NCBI RefSeq assembly: GCF_024171955.1
Contig: NZ_JAMTCS010000012.1
Coordinates: 1 to 64,000 of the forward strand
Source: Promicromonospora thailandica
Lineage (GTDB): Bacteria; Actinomycetota; Actinomycetes; Actinomycetales; Cellulomonadaceae
Reading direction: 5' to 3'
Length of the DNA stretch: 64,000 nucleotides
The notes under the pieces were generated by a model that made no database searches, had not been told where the DNA came from, and saw only the letters and a list, made by a program, of their open reading frames with translations. Below, piece by piece: positions 45,158 through 54,049 of the stretch. Made by a program: the position numbers and the translations under genes. Every line of letters begins with the position of its first letter. Within the stretch, counting starts at the first letter, position 1.

Positions 45158-48100
45158 GTGAAGCAAGCGGAGAGCAGCACAGGGGAGACCCCGAGCGACG
45201 CGGAACTGATCCTGCAGGTCAGGTCGGGTAACCGCGACGCTTTCGGCGTGCTCTACGAGCGCCACGCCGCCGCCGCCCGGGCCCTCGCCCGGCAGTACGT
45301 CTCGCCCACCGACGCCGAGGACGTCGTGGCCGACGCCTTCAGCAAGCTGTTCGAGATGCTCCGCCGGGGCGCGGGACCCGACGCCGGGTTCCGTCCCTAC
45401 CTCTACACCGTGGTGCGGCACCGGGCGTTCGACGTGTCACGCGGCGCGGCCCGCACCCGCCCGTCCACCGACGACGAGATCGAGTCGGTGCTCGGCCGCG
45501 TCGCCTCCGAGGAGGACCCGGCGCTCGCCGGGTTCGAGCGCAGCGTGATCTACCGGGCGTACGCCGACCTCCCCGAGCGCTGGCGCGAGGTGCTCTGGTA
45601 CGTGCTGGTGGACGAGGTCAAGCCGGCGCAGGTGGCGCCGCTGCTCGGCCTCAGCCCCAACGGTGTCTCCGCCCTGCTCTACCGTGCCAAGGAGGCGCTG
45701 CGCGCGGGCTACCTGCAGCAGCACCTCACGCACGCCCCGTCCGACACCTGCCGCAGCGTGAACCCGCTGCTCGGCGGCTACGTGCGGGAGAGCCTGTCCA
45801 AGCGCGAGACCGCCAAGATCTCCGAGCACCTCACGACGTGCGGAACCTGCAGCGCGCTCGTGCTGGAGCTGCACGACGTGGCGCACGGCATGAAGACCGT
45901 CATCGCCCCGCTGGTGCTCGGCGCCGGCGGCCTGGCCCTGGTCGGCGCGGGCGCGCAGATCGGCGGGTTCGCGGTCGCGGCCAAGGCCGGTGCGGGCGCG
46001 GCGGCGGGCGGGGCCCCTGCGGCCTCGGCGGGCGTGAGCGCCGCCGGCACGTTCTCCGGCGGGGTCTCCTCCGCGGTCTCCGCGACCGCCGGCGCGGTCG
46101 CCTCCGCCGCGGCGGCCGCCACCGGCGGCAGCGTCGCGGCCGGGGCCATCGCCGTCGCGGCGGTCGGCGTGGTCGCGGCACTGCAGATCGCGGCCCCCGC
46201 CGAGGTCGGGCCCGTACCCGTGGCCGACACGGTGGTCACCACGCCGGAGAACCAGCAGGGGCCCGCGACCGAGACGGTCGACGGCGGCAGCAGCCCCGTG
46301 CTGCCCACCGACGTCGAGCCCGGCGACACGGTCACGCGCGCGTACCTGGTCGTGGGCTACACCGACGCCGCGACGCCGCTGCTGCCCCGCCAGCAGCAGG
46401 AGCTGTCGTTCACCATCGAGAACACGGGCGAGGCCGCGGCCACGGGCACGCAGCTCGAGATCACGCTGCCCCAGGGGCTCACGGTCGCGCGGCCCGACGG
46501 ACCGTTCGGCACGGGCGTTGGCGCGCGCCTGGTCCAGGCCGCGCTGCAGGAGCCGGCGCAGGGTGCCTACCCCGCCGCGACGCCCACGCCGGGCGCCACC
46601 ACGGCCGCCGGTTCCGGCACGGCCGCCGGTTCCGGTACTGCGGCGGGCGACTCGGCGGACGCCGAGGGCGAGACCCAGGCCATGCCCGACTCCTCGCCCT
46701 CGACGCCCGACACCATCGGCCTCGTCGACACCGACGCCCCGGCGGCGTGCCTGCCGACGGAGCTCACCGGCGTGCTGCACTGCACGCTCGGTGAGATCCC
46801 GGCCGGGCAGGAGCTGCGGGTCGTCGTGCCGGTGCGCGCCGCTGCCGGCGGCGACTACCCCGTGGGCGCCGAGGTCTGGGCCGACGGTATGGAGCCGGTC
46901 GCGGTCGACCTGCCCGGCCGCACCGTCTCGCCCTTCGGGCCGGAGCTGACCGCCTCGACCGAGAGCGTGTCGCTCGCGAGCCCGGGCACCGCCGCGTTGC
47001 CCGTCCGCCTGACCAGCACGGGCGACCGTTCGGTGGTGGGCGGCGGCTGGGCGGTCGATGTCACGCTGCCGAACGGCGTCACGCCGGCCTCCGCGCAGTC
47101 CGAGCTGACCTGTGCCGCGGGCGAGCTGCCGAACGCCTGGCGCTGCATCCCGATCGCCGGCACCCTCGCGGCGGCGGCCGACCTCTCGCCCGGCGCCGTC
47201 GCCGACGTCGCGCTGAACATCGCGACCGTGACGCCGTCGACCGCCGCCTACACGGAGCTCGGGGTCGCCAACATCCGTCCGGTGCTGAACGGCAACGCCC
47301 ACTCGGCATCGGCGACGCTCGGGGCGACGTCCGCGTGGGCGGACGCCGCGAAGGGCGCCGGCCCGGTCGCCGCGACCTGTGAGGCCACGGGCGGCGCGGG
47401 CGTCGCCAAGGCGGTCGTCACCGGCAGCTACACGAACACGACCAAGCGGGCCGTGTGGGTGGCGCTGGAGGCGGCCGGCGAGAAGGCCACGCACCCGGAG
47501 GCGCTTGCCCCGGGCGCCACCGCGCGGCTCACGGTGCCCGACGGCCTGCGGGTTCCCGCCGGCCAGGCCACCTACGTGCTGTCGACCGACGTCGAGGGCA
47601 GCAGCTACAGCACCCGCGTCCCGGCGGGCGAGCACCAGCGGCAGGACTGCTACGTGCCGAAGTGGGACACGGAGACGTCGGTGCGGACCATCAACCAGGG
47701 CGGCACCGTGGCGGTGCAGGGCACGGTCACGAACCGCACCGACGAGACGATGTCCGTCGTCATGGTGGTCCCGGTCGGGGACACCATGATGGAGTCTCCG
47801 CGTCTGCCCGTGGCTGCAGGTGGCACCGTGCCGTTCACGGTGGACACCAAGCGTGACCAGCTCGCCGGGGGCAACGTGACGTTCCGGCTCTCGCGCGAGG
47901 GTCTGGACGCGGACGGCGACGCCCCGGCCGAGCGGGTCGTGCCCCGGGCCAACCCCACGGCGCCGTTCGGCGCCGCGCGGATCGCTCCGGCGGTGGTGTC
48001 CCAGACCGCGTCCACCACGGGGGTGTGCGAGTTCGACCCCGCCGAGGACCGGTCGGTGCAGATGTTCTCGGTCATCGTCAGCAACAAGGAGTCGACGCTG

Positions 48101-48688
48101 CCCGTGCAGTTCCACGTCGGCGACGTGTCCCGGACGGTGCAGGGCGGCGAGACGGCGAAGATCGAGTACGCCGTGGCCTGGGGCACCGGGACCGTCGACC
48201 TGAGGGCGGGCGGCACGGTGCTGGCCACCCTGCCGGTCGAGTTCGAGTCGTGCGCCGAGCTCACGTGGCCCGCGGACGACCTCGGGGTCACCGTCACCAC
48301 GGAGTGCGTCGACCAGCAGGTGCGGCACACGGCCCTGGTCGAGAACCGCACCGGCCGCGGCTGGCTCGGCGTGCTGGTGCGCGAGAGCACCGGCGACGTG
48401 GGCGCCGAGGCCGAGGTGGCCGCGGGGCAGACCACCCCGCTCGTGATCGACCGTCACGTGCTGATGAGCAACGGCGGCAACGTGACCGTGCGCCTCACCC
48501 GCGAGCTCGAGGGCGACAAGCGCACCGTGGAGCGGACCTTCTGGGCCAAGGGCGCGGCCTGCCTCGGCAGCGACGGGGGCGACGTGTGCACGTCGACCCC
48601 GCCGCCGGACCAGGGCGTGACGCCCAGCGCCTCGCCGTCCCCGATGCGTTCCGGCCGCAGCTGGCCGTGGGGCGGTTACTGCGACTGA
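45158..48688 (+). CDS. ECF sigma factor fused to zinc-finger anti-sigma-like, membrane and large extracellular region
   Basis: This 1176-residue protein combines unusual parts. Residues 21-92 are sigma region 2 (DAFGVLYERHAAAARALARQYVSPTDAEDVVADAF). Residues 125-190 are region 4 (YADLPERWREVLWYVLVDEVKPAQVAPLLGLSPNGVSALLYRAKEAL). A zinc-binding HLTTCGTC (His224, Cys228, Cys231) like anti-sigma ZAS domains follows. Two hydrophobic stretches (about 247-270 and 325-346) flank an Ala/Gly-rich linker. Then come about 830 residues of beta-rich repeats of the DUF11/CARDB kind (LSFTIENTGEAAATGTQLEITLPQGLTV), with paired cysteines. ECF groups with C-terminal extensions are known in actinobacteria, but this length is striking. 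It is presumably a one-piece envelope-sensing sigma factor. ATG 45125 is an alternative start. Confidence 0.85.
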   Translation: MKQAESSTGETPSDAELILQVRSGNRDAFGVLYERHAAAARALARQYVSPTDAEDVVADAFSKLFEMLRRGAGPDAGFRPYLYTVVRHRAFDVSRGAARTRPSTDDEIESVLGRVASEEDPALAGFERSVIYRAYADLPERWREVLWYVLVDEVKPAQVAPLLGLSPNGVSALLYRAKEALRAGYLQQHLTHAPSDTCRSVNPLLGGYVRESLSKRETAKISEHLTTCGTCSALVLELHDVAHGMKTVIAPLVLGAGGLALVGAGAQIGGFAVAAKAGAGAAAGGAPAASAGVSAAGTFSGGVSSAVSATAGAVASAAAAATGGSVAAGAIAVAAVGVVAALQIAAPAEVGPVPVADTVVTTPENQQGPATETVDGGSSPVLPTDVEPGDTVTRAYLVVGYTDAATPLLPRQQQELSFTIENTGEAAATGTQLEITLPQGLTVARPDGPFGTGVGARLVQAALQEPAQGAYPAATPTPGATTAAGSGTAAGSGTAAGDSADAEGETQAMPDSSPSTPDTIGLVDTDAPAACLPTELTGVLHCTLGEIPAGQELRVVVPVRAAAGGDYPVGAEVWADGMEPVAVDLPGRTVSPFGPELTASTESVSLASPGTAALPVRLTSTGDRSVVGGGWAVDVTLPNGVTPASAQSELTCAAGELPNAWRCIPIAGTLAAAADLSPGAVADVALNIATVTPSTAAYTELGVANIRPVLNGNAHSASATLGATSAWADAAKGAGPVAATCEATGGAGVAKAVVTGSYTNTTKRAVWVALEAAGEKATHPEALAPGATARLTVPDGLRVPAGQATYVLSTDVEGSSYSTRVPAGEHQRQDCYVPKWDTETSVRTINQGGTVAVQGTVTNRTDETMSVVMVVPVGDTMMESPRLPVAAGGTVPFTVDTKRDQLAGGNVTFRLSREGLDADGDAPAERVVPRANPTAPFGAARIAPAVVSQTASTTGVCEFDPAEDRSVQMFSVIVSNKESTLPVQFHVGDVSRTVQGGETAKIEYAVAWGTGTVDLRAGGTVLATLPVEFESCAELTWPADDLGVTVTTECVDQQVRHTALVENRTGRGWLGVLVRESTGDVGAEAEVAAGQTTPLVIDRHVLMSNGGNVTVRLTRELEGDKRTVERTFWAKGAACLGSDGGDVCTSTPPPDQGVTPSASPSPMRSGRSWPWGGYCD

Positions 48689-48725
48689 CCCGCGGCGGAC
48701 GCCCGTGGGCAGCCGCTCGTGAGGA

Positions 48726-49361
48726 TCAGACGATCCCGTAGAGCCGGTCGCCGGCGTCGCCCAGGCCGGGCACGATGTAGGCCTTCTCGTTGAGGCGCTC
48801 GTCCACGGCGGCGACCACCACCGTCAGGTTGGCCCGGTCGCCCACGTGCTCCTCCAGCAGCTGGATGCCCTCCGGCGCGGCGAGCAGGCAGACGGCCGTC
48901 ACCTCGCGGGCACCGCGCTCCAGCACGTAGTCGATCGCCGCCACCAGGGTGCCGCCCGTGGCCAGCATCGGGTCGATGAGGAAGACGTGACGGCCCGTCA
49001 GGTCGTCCGGCAGGCGGTTGGCGTACGTGACCGCCTTGAACGTCTCCTCGTCCCGGACCAGGCCCAGGAATCCGACCTCGGCGGTCGGCAGCAGGCGGCT
49101 CATGCCGTCGAGCATGCCCAGGCCGGCGCGCAGGATCGGCACCACCAGCGGGGGCGGCGACGCGAGCCGGGTGCCCGTCATGGTGGTGATCGGCGTCTTC
49201 ACCTCGTGCGGCTCGGTGGCGATCTCGCGCGTGGCCTCGTAGGCCAGCAGCGTGACGAGCTCGTCCACGAGCAGGCGGAAGGTGGGCGAGGCCGTGGTCT
49301 CGTCCCGCAGGACGGTCAGCTTGTGGGCGACCAGGGGATGATCGACGACGTGGAGGCGCAT
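48726..49361 (-). CDS. upp: Uracil phosphoribosyltransferase
   Basis: The 211-residue enzyme starts [23 protein letters not shown]. It shows [13 protein letters not shown] and the PRPP-binding motif [21 protein letters not shown], ending [15 protein letters not shown]. It converts uracil and PRPP into UMP for pyrimidine salvage. ATG 49361 has a minus-strand TAGCGT box six bases upstream (leaderless). It is divergent from tadA. Confidence 0.98.
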   Translation of the reverse strand: MRLHVVDHPLVAHKLTVLRDETTASPTFRLLVDELVTLLAYEATREIATEPHEVKTPITTMTGTRLASPPPLVVPILRAGLGMLDGMSRLLPTAEVGFLGLVRDEETFKAVTYANRLPDDLTGRHVFLIDPMLATGGTLVAAIDYVLERGAREVTAVCLLAAPEGIQLLEEHVGDRANLTVVVAAVDERLNEKAYIVPGLGDAGDRLYGIV

Positions 49362-49440
49362 GGGGCCAACGCTACCGGCGGCGTGCCGCCAGGACGGCCC
49401 GAAACCCCGGAACGTAGCGAGTTCCACACCCACCAACGGG

Positions 49441-49482
49441 TGTCAGGCGCTGAGGTCACTAGGGTGACCCGTGTGTCTGACA
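49441..49482. repeat. Degenerate TGTCAG-type palindrome over the tadA start
   Basis: TGTCAG at 49441 pairs with CTGACA at 49477-49482, and GGTCAC with GTGACC pairs near the centre; intermediate positions contain wobble pairs and three mismatches. Unlike the other family members it lies between divergent genes and covers the -10 box and start codon of tadA. A regulatory rather than terminator role is therefore plausible here. Confidence 0.55.
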
Positions 49483-49964
49483 CAGGGAGCCTGACCGTCG
49501 CCGAGCGGCGGGCGTACTGGGAGCGGTGGATGGGCGTGGCCCTCGACGAGGCCCGGCGCGCCCTCGACACCGGCGACGTGCCCGTCGGCGCCCTGGTGCT
49601 CGACGAGGCGGGGCGCACCATCGGCGTCGGGCACAACGAGCGGGAGGCGACCGGGGACCCGACCGCGCACGCCGAGGTGCTCGCGATGCGGGCGGCCGCC
49701 GCCGCGCGCGGCGAGTGGCGCCTGACCGGCTGCACCCTGGTGGTGACGCTGGAACCCTGCCCGATGTGCGCCGGGGCGCTCGTGCAGTCCCGGGTGCGCC
49801 GCCTCGTGCTCGGCGCGTGGGACCCCAAGGCGGGCGCGACGGGCTCGGTCTGGGACCTGGTGCGCGACCAGCGCGCGCTGCACGAGGTCGAGGTGCTCGG
49901 GGGCGTCCGCGAGCACGAGTGCGGGCTGCTGCTCCGCGAGTTCTTCGCGGAGCGCCGCACCTAG
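49473..49964 (+). CDS. tadA: tRNA-specific adenosine deaminase TadA
   Basis: The 163-residue deaminase has zinc ligand and proton-shuttle motif PTAHAEVLAMR and Cys pair LEPCPMCAGALVQSR, plus GAWDPKAGATGSVWDLVRD. TadA makes inosine at the wobble base of tRNA-Arg(ACG). GTG 49473 follows TAGGGT (49460-49465) by seven bases, fitting a leaderless start. ATG 49530, with GGGAG before it, is a shorter alternative. Its stop overlaps the next convergent gene by four bases (CTAG). Confidence 0.93.
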   Translation: MSDTGSLTVAERRAYWERWMGVALDEARRALDTGDVPVGALVLDEAGRTIGVGHNEREATGDPTAHAEVLAMRAAAAARGEWRLTGCTLVVTLEPCPMCAGALVQSRVRRLVLGAWDPKAGATGSVWDLVRDQRALHEVEVLGGVREHECGLLLREFFAERRT

Positions 49965-50599
49965 ACCTGGGGCAGCGCGGCGTGCAGCTGGTCGAGCAGG
50001 GTGCGCAGGCGCAGGAGGTAGAGCCGTTCGTTGGCCAGGCTGGACAGGTTGGCGCCGACGTCGTCGCCGTCCTGGTACTTGATCAGCATGAGCTCGAACT
50101 CGGTGAGGTCGCGCCGCCAGTTGTACCCCTGCACCCGCTCCCGCCAGCGGTGCAGCCGCTCCACGAGCGCCCGGTCGGGTGACCGGGACAGCACGCCCGA
50201 GGCCAGCGCGGCGTCGACGGCGGACAGCGCCAGGCGGGGGCTGACCGACAGGACCTGCTCGCCGCCGGTCCGCAGCCCGGCGAGCCGGCGCTCCACGATG
50301 GCCCGGTTCTGCTGCAGCTCGAACCCGACGGACCCGACCACCTCCGAACGGCGCTCCGTCTCGGCGTTCTGCCGCTCGACGACGAGCCCGGTCACGCCTG
50401 CCAGCAGCGTCAGGGAGTTGACCCACGGCTCCCACTCCGGGCCGATGCCCAGTATCCACAGGATGCCCAGCACGAACGCGACGCCGAGCAGGGCGTAGGT
50501 GACGACGGCGACCGTGACCCGGCGTCGGCGGGCCCAGCGGCGGCTCGACCACGTGGCCGCGACCCGGCGCCGGAGCAGGCGCAGCCGCTCGCGGGTCAC
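49961..50599 (-). CDS. Two-helix membrane protein of unknown family, copy 1
   Basis: I do not recognise this 212-residue family. It has a very basic N terminus (RERLRLLRRRVAATWSSRRWARRRR), then two membrane helices: VTVAVVTYALLGVAFVLGILWIL and, after GPEWEPWVNS, LTLLAGVTGLVVE. An about 130-residue cytoplasmic helical domain follows with NRAIVERRLAGL and LSAVDAALASGVL...LHRWRERVQGYNWRRDLTEFE. A paralogue lies at 54050-54652. Its GTG start overlaps the methyltransferase stop by four bases, so the two are coupled. Confidence 0.75.
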   Translation of the reverse strand: MTRERLRLLRRRVAATWSSRRWARRRRVTVAVVTYALLGVAFVLGILWILGIGPEWEPWVNSLTLLAGVTGLVVERQNAETERRSEVVGSVGFELQQNRAIVERRLAGLRTGGEQVLSVSPRLALSAVDAALASGVLSRSPDRALVERLHRWRERVQGYNWRRDLTEFELMLIKYQDGDDVGANLSSLANERLYLLRLRTLLDQLHAALPQV

Positions 50600-51732
50600 T
50601 TCCACACGTCGAAGGCCGGCAGCGGCGACCGCACGGTGTCGTCGTGGGCCAAGAGACGCAGCTCCAGGCCGAACGGGCTGGGCCGCTGCGTGTGCCGGAA
50701 GCGTTCCCGCTGCACGTGCGTCGTGCGCAGGCCGGCACCCGCGACGAGCCGGTCGATGCGGTCGGTCGTGTACTTGCGGGTGGTGTACAGCCTGATGGTG
50801 TCCTCCGGCAGGAGGTGGATCGGGCGGCTGCCCGGGATCTGCATCCGGAGGTCGTCGCCGCTGGCGTTCTGCCAGTAGACCTTGAGCAGGATGCTCTCGT
50901 CCTGGACCGATCCCGCGAACCGGATCTGGTCCAGGTCGATGCGCAGGTCGGTGTTGTAGCGCACGGCGCTCGCCACGAACTCCACGAACCCGCGGGTCTG
51001 CCGGTACTCGGCCTCCGCCGCGCGCACCGCGGCCGCGGACAGGTTCTCCGTGGTGGCGAACTCGACGAGCATCCGGTCCTGCGGGCGGAGCACGCGCGCG
51101 ACGCCGGCGAGGAACTCCTGGTCGTCGTCGAAGTTGGCCACCGTGTTGCCGACCAGCGAGTAGAGGATCGCCTCGTCGCCCACCAGCCGGTCGAGGAACT
51201 GCTTGAGCTCCTCGAGGTTGCCGTCCAGGGACAGGTCGATCTGCAGGCCGAGCGAACGGTCCAGCGGGAAGTGCGCGTCCCGGACCGCGGTGCGGGAGCC
51301 GGTGCGCAGCATCTCGGCGCTCATGTCCACGGGCACGTAGAGCATCGTCGGGTGGGCCCTGCGCATGGTCTCCAGGAACATGCCGTCCTTGGCCCCGGTG
51401 CCCACGCCGAGGCTCACCAGGTGCACGCACTCGTCGGTGACGAGCGGGGAGAGGCTGCGCCACTGCCGGCGGAACATCTCGGTGCCCACCTTGATGACCA
51501 TGTAGGTGGGGTCGTTCGACGCGTTGAACCACGCGATGGTGGGCCCGATGCCCCAGTAGGCGTAGCCCGAGGGGACCCGCTTGCCGTCGCCGGTCGTGGA
51601 GTGGCCGTCGTCGAGGTGCTGCGCGAGGGTGGCGAGCTTGTCCGACTGGTCCTCACCGACGAGGGTCACCGACCACCCGAAGTCGTCCCCGGCCAACGTG
51701 CCGTCGATCCTCGAGATCGCTGAGTCGCCCAC
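50596..51732 (-). CDS. EgtD-like SAM-dependent methyltransferase (Methyltransf_33)
   Basis: The 378-residue protein has the fold of histidine-specific methyltransferases. It shows SAM motif I HLVSLGVGTGAKDGMFLETM, LYVPVDMSAEMLRTG (like the VPVDVS of EgtD), LYSLVGNTVANFDDDQEFLAGVARVLRPQDRMLVEF, and a late LLKVYWQNASGDDLRMQ segment. EgtD makes hercynine for ergothioneine, but no egtABC genes are near. The close coupling to a membrane protein is unlike ergothioneine clusters, so the substrate is unknown. The GTG start has GAGGGG upstream. Confidence 0.8.
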   Translation of the reverse strand: MGDSAISRIDGTLAGDDFGWSVTLVGEDQSDKLATLAQHLDDGHSTTGDGKRVPSGYAYWGIGPTIAWFNASNDPTYMVIKVGTEMFRRQWRSLSPLVTDECVHLVSLGVGTGAKDGMFLETMRRAHPTMLYVPVDMSAEMLRTGSRTAVRDAHFPLDRSLGLQIDLSLDGNLEELKQFLDRLVGDEAILYSLVGNTVANFDDDQEFLAGVARVLRPQDRMLVEFATTENLSAAAVRAAEAEYRQTRGFVEFVASAVRYNTDLRIDLDQIRFAGSVQDESILLKVYWQNASGDDLRMQIPGSRPIHLLPEDTIRLYTTRKYTTDRIDRLVAGAGLRTTHVQRERFRHTQRPSPFGLELRLLAHDDTVRSPLPAFDVWK

Positions 51733-51844
51733 GCCGTCCCCTCATGCCGCTGTGCACCGGTGCCCCAGGCTAGCGGCCCTCCGCCCGGTGCGAAATGGAA
51801 CACACGGCGGCGCCCGCGGGCCGCGGGGGGCATACCCTCGGAGG

Positions 51845-52720
51845 GTGTTCCCTCGCGCTCGACCCACCACCTGGCAACCCGAGGCCGTCGAGGTGGCCCG
51901 CACCACCGTGGACGACGCCGTGGAGGTGCTGACCGGCCTCCGCGTCGCCGCGCTCACGGGCGCCGGGGTCTCGACCGACTCCGGGATCCCCGACTACCGC
52001 GGCCCCGACTCCCCGCCCCGCAACCCCATGACGTACCAGCAGTTCGTGGGCGACGAGGAGTTCCGCCGGCACTACTGGGCCCGCAACCACGTGGGCTGGA
52101 CGCACGTCAACCGGTCGGTACCCAACGCCGGTCACCGCGCGCTCGTCCGGCTCGAGGAGCGCGGCGTGCTGACGGGGATCATCACGCAGAACGTCGACCT
52201 CCTGCACGAGGACGCGGGCTCGCGCAACGTCATCGACCTGCACGGACGCTACGACCGGGTGATCTGCCTGAGCTGCGGACGCGTCATCTCGCGCACCCAC
52301 CTCGCCGAGCGCCTCGACGCGCTCAACCCCGGCTTCCTGGAGTCGGTGGGCGACGTCGCCGACATCGAGATCGCGCCCGACGCCGACGCCGTGATCGAGT
52401 CCACCGCGCACTTCCGGCCCGCGCCGTGCGAGTTCTGCGGCGGGGTGCTCAAGCCGGAGATCGTCTACTTCGGCGAGAACGTGCCGCGCGAGCGCGTCGA
52501 CCGCGCGTACGCCATGGTCGACGACGCCGACGCGCTGCTCGTGGCCGGCTCGTCGCTGACCGTGATGAGCGGCCTCCGGTTCGTGCGCCGCGTGTCCGAC
52601 GCCGGGAAGCCCGTGGTGATCGTGAACCGCGGCATCACGCGGGGCGACAGGTACGCGACGGTGAAGATCGACGCCGGCACGACCGACGTGCTGGCGGAGC
52701 TCGCCGACCGGCTGGGCTAG
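51845..52720 (+). CDS. Sir2-family NAD-dependent protein deacylase
   Basis: The 291-residue sirtuin has NAD motifs ALTGAGVSTDSGIPDYRG and ITQNVDLLHEDAG. The catalytic base is His133 in DLHGRYDRVIC. Zinc cysteines occur as CLSC (141/144) and CEFC, followed by KPEIVYFGENVPRERVDRA and AGSSLTVMSG. The zinc site argues for a deacylase rather than the NADase Sir2 domains of phage-defence systems. GTG 51845 lies six bases after TACCCT (51833-51838), so a leaderless start. The stop overlaps the converging transglutaminase-like gene by four bases (CTAG). Confidence 0.93.
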   Translation: MFPRARPTTWQPEAVEVARTTVDDAVEVLTGLRVAALTGAGVSTDSGIPDYRGPDSPPRNPMTYQQFVGDEEFRRHYWARNHVGWTHVNRSVPNAGHRALVRLEERGVLTGIITQNVDLLHEDAGSRNVIDLHGRYDRVICLSCGRVISRTHLAERLDALNPGFLESVGDVADIEIAPDADAVIESTAHFRPAPCEFCGGVLKPEIVYFGENVPRERVDRAYAMVDDADALLVAGSSLTVMSGLRFVRRVSDAGKPVVIVNRGITRGDRYATVKIDAGTTDVLAELADRLG

Positions 52721-53673
52721 CGCTCGGCCAGGTCCGTCACCGCGTGGTGGCCGGTCGGCGACAGGGTGACGACGCGCTCGCCGGGGTGCAGCCGCACGTC
52801 CTCGCGGTAGAGCTCGGCGAGCTGGTCGGCGGCCTCGGAGTCACCCGCGTCGGCGGCGACGAGCAGGTAGGCCAGCTCGTCGGCGACGGCGTCGAGCTCG
52901 GCGCCCGGCACGTCGGTGCCGATCAGGCCCGCCTCCTCGATCCAGGGCCCGGGCCCGCCGGGCAGCACGTCGCGCAGGCCGGGGTTCGCCAGCCGGGCGC
53001 CCCACAGGTCCCAGAGCAGCAGCTCGTCGCGGTGCCGGTGCGCCACCTCGAGGAGCACGTAGTCGCGCACGAACTCCCGGCCGTACAGGTCCGGGTGGTC
53101 CTTGGAGACGCCGAAGGTGGCCGGGTCGGCGGCACCGGAGCGGATAGCGAGCCACGCCTCGGCGGCCGTCGGGAACGGGGAGTCCGGTCCCGTCGGCATG
53201 TCGTGCACGTCGAAGTCGAAGTCCTCCTGGTCCAGCTCGGCGTCGAAGCGCACCCAGCGGGAGCCGTCCCAGCGCTCGCCCACCACGTGGTCCGCGTGCC
53301 AGCCCTCGTCGAAGTAGGTGGCGAACCCGATGCGGGACCGTGCGGGGACGCCGTGGGAGCGCAGCACGCCCAGCGCCAACAGGGTGTGGTCGCGGCAGCA
53401 GCCGGCCACCTGCTGCGACGACGTGCGCGGTCCGTCGAGCGGGGCGCGCAGCTCGGCGGCGTCGAGGATCGAGGTCAGCCAGCGGCGGTCGGGGTCGGCC
53501 TTCTGCGCCTCGGTGAGCTCGCGGCCGCCCGCCCGGTAGTGCACGACGGTGGAGCAGACGAAGCGGTGCAGGTCGGTCGGGTCGGTGCTCAGCTCGGTGA
53601 AGAAGCCGGCGTGGTTGCCGGGGTTCGAGTACGGGCTGTGGTCCGAGTAGTCGAAGAGCGTGGGTGCGGGCAT
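52717..53673 (-). CDS. Transglutaminase-like cysteine protease-fold protein
   Basis: The 318-residue protein has the transglutaminase-like core with a probable triad Cys93 (AGCCRDHTLLALGVLRSHGVPAR), His129 (GWHADHVVGERW) and Asp144 (VRFDAELD). The flanking sequence is not of a family I recognise. Members act as proteases, peptide amidases or crosslinkers. No signal peptide is present, so it acts in the cytoplasm. GGGAGG precedes ATG 53673. It ends in a four-base overlap with the Sir2 gene and is divergent from the 53844 pair. Confidence 0.82.
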   Translation of the reverse strand: MPAPTLFDYSDHSPYSNPGNHAGFFTELSTDPTDLHRFVCSTVVHYRAGGRELTEAQKADPDRRWLTSILDAAELRAPLDGPRTSSQQVAGCCRDHTLLALGVLRSHGVPARSRIGFATYFDEGWHADHVVGERWDGSRWVRFDAELDQEDFDFDVHDMPTGPDSPFPTAAEAWLAIRSGAADPATFGVSKDHPDLYGREFVRDYVLLEVAHRHRDELLLWDLWGARLANPGLRDVLPGGPGPWIEEAGLIGTDVPGAELDAVADELAYLLVAADAGDSEAADQLAELYREDVRLHPGERVVTLSPTGHHAVTDLAER

Positions 53674-53762
53674 CGATGTCCTCCCTCGGCGGTGTCGGAA
53701 CAGTACCTCGCCGGGACCGTGAAATGACAGCCCGTTCTCGGCCTGACGATGACCAAAATGTT

Positions 53763-53780
53763 GAACAATCTAGATAGTTC
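53763..53780. promoter_or_regulatory. 18-bp near-palindrome in divergent promoter region
   Basis: GAAC-N10-GTTC with inner ATCTAGAT forms an 18-bp palindrome with one mismatched pair, 64 bases before the small-protein gene. The region 53740-53800 is AT-rich. A GAAC-N10-GTTC of the same spacing occurs at 4563-4580 before the PAS-ANTAR gene. Confidence 0.45.
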
Positions 53781-53843
53781 TGTTGGGCGTCGGTACTCTG
53801 GTTGTGCAGCGAATGCCTGCCCGCCCGCGCCGGAGGTACCGAC

Positions 53844-54047
53844 ATGGCCGAAACGACAGCGCAGCAGCCCGTGCGACGCCGGCTCTCCCTGCGCCTCGAC
53901 CTCGCGGTCGGCGACGCGGACGACGCCGCGGCCGCGCTGGAGCGGGTGCTCGGCGCCCTGCGGGCCGACGACCGGGTCTACCTCGTGGACCCGGCCGCCA
54001 TCGGGGAGCCCCGGCCGGACGACCGGCCGTTCACCATCTGGGCCTGA
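53844..54047 (+). CDS. Small hypothetical protein upstream of membrane protein copy 2
   Basis: I do not recognise this 67-residue protein. It is soluble, with a basic patch QQPVRRRLSLRLDLAVGD, a helix DADDAAAALERVLGALRADDRVYLVD and the tail PFTIWA. CGGAGG before ATG 53844 is a good ribosome binding site. It ends two bases before the GTG of the membrane protein gene, so the two are coupled. It may be a partner or regulator of that protein. Confidence 0.65.
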   Translation: MAETTAQQPVRRRLSLRLDLAVGDADDAAAALERVLGALRADDRVYLVDPAAIGEPRPDDRPFTIWA

Positions 54048-54049
54048 CC

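Noticed and set aside
51845-53673. Sir2 and transglutaminase-like pair as a phage-defence system
   Set aside because: The sirtuin has an intact zinc site and a normal deacylase layout, and no nuclease, SLOG, CBASS or retron gene is near, so a defence role is not supported.
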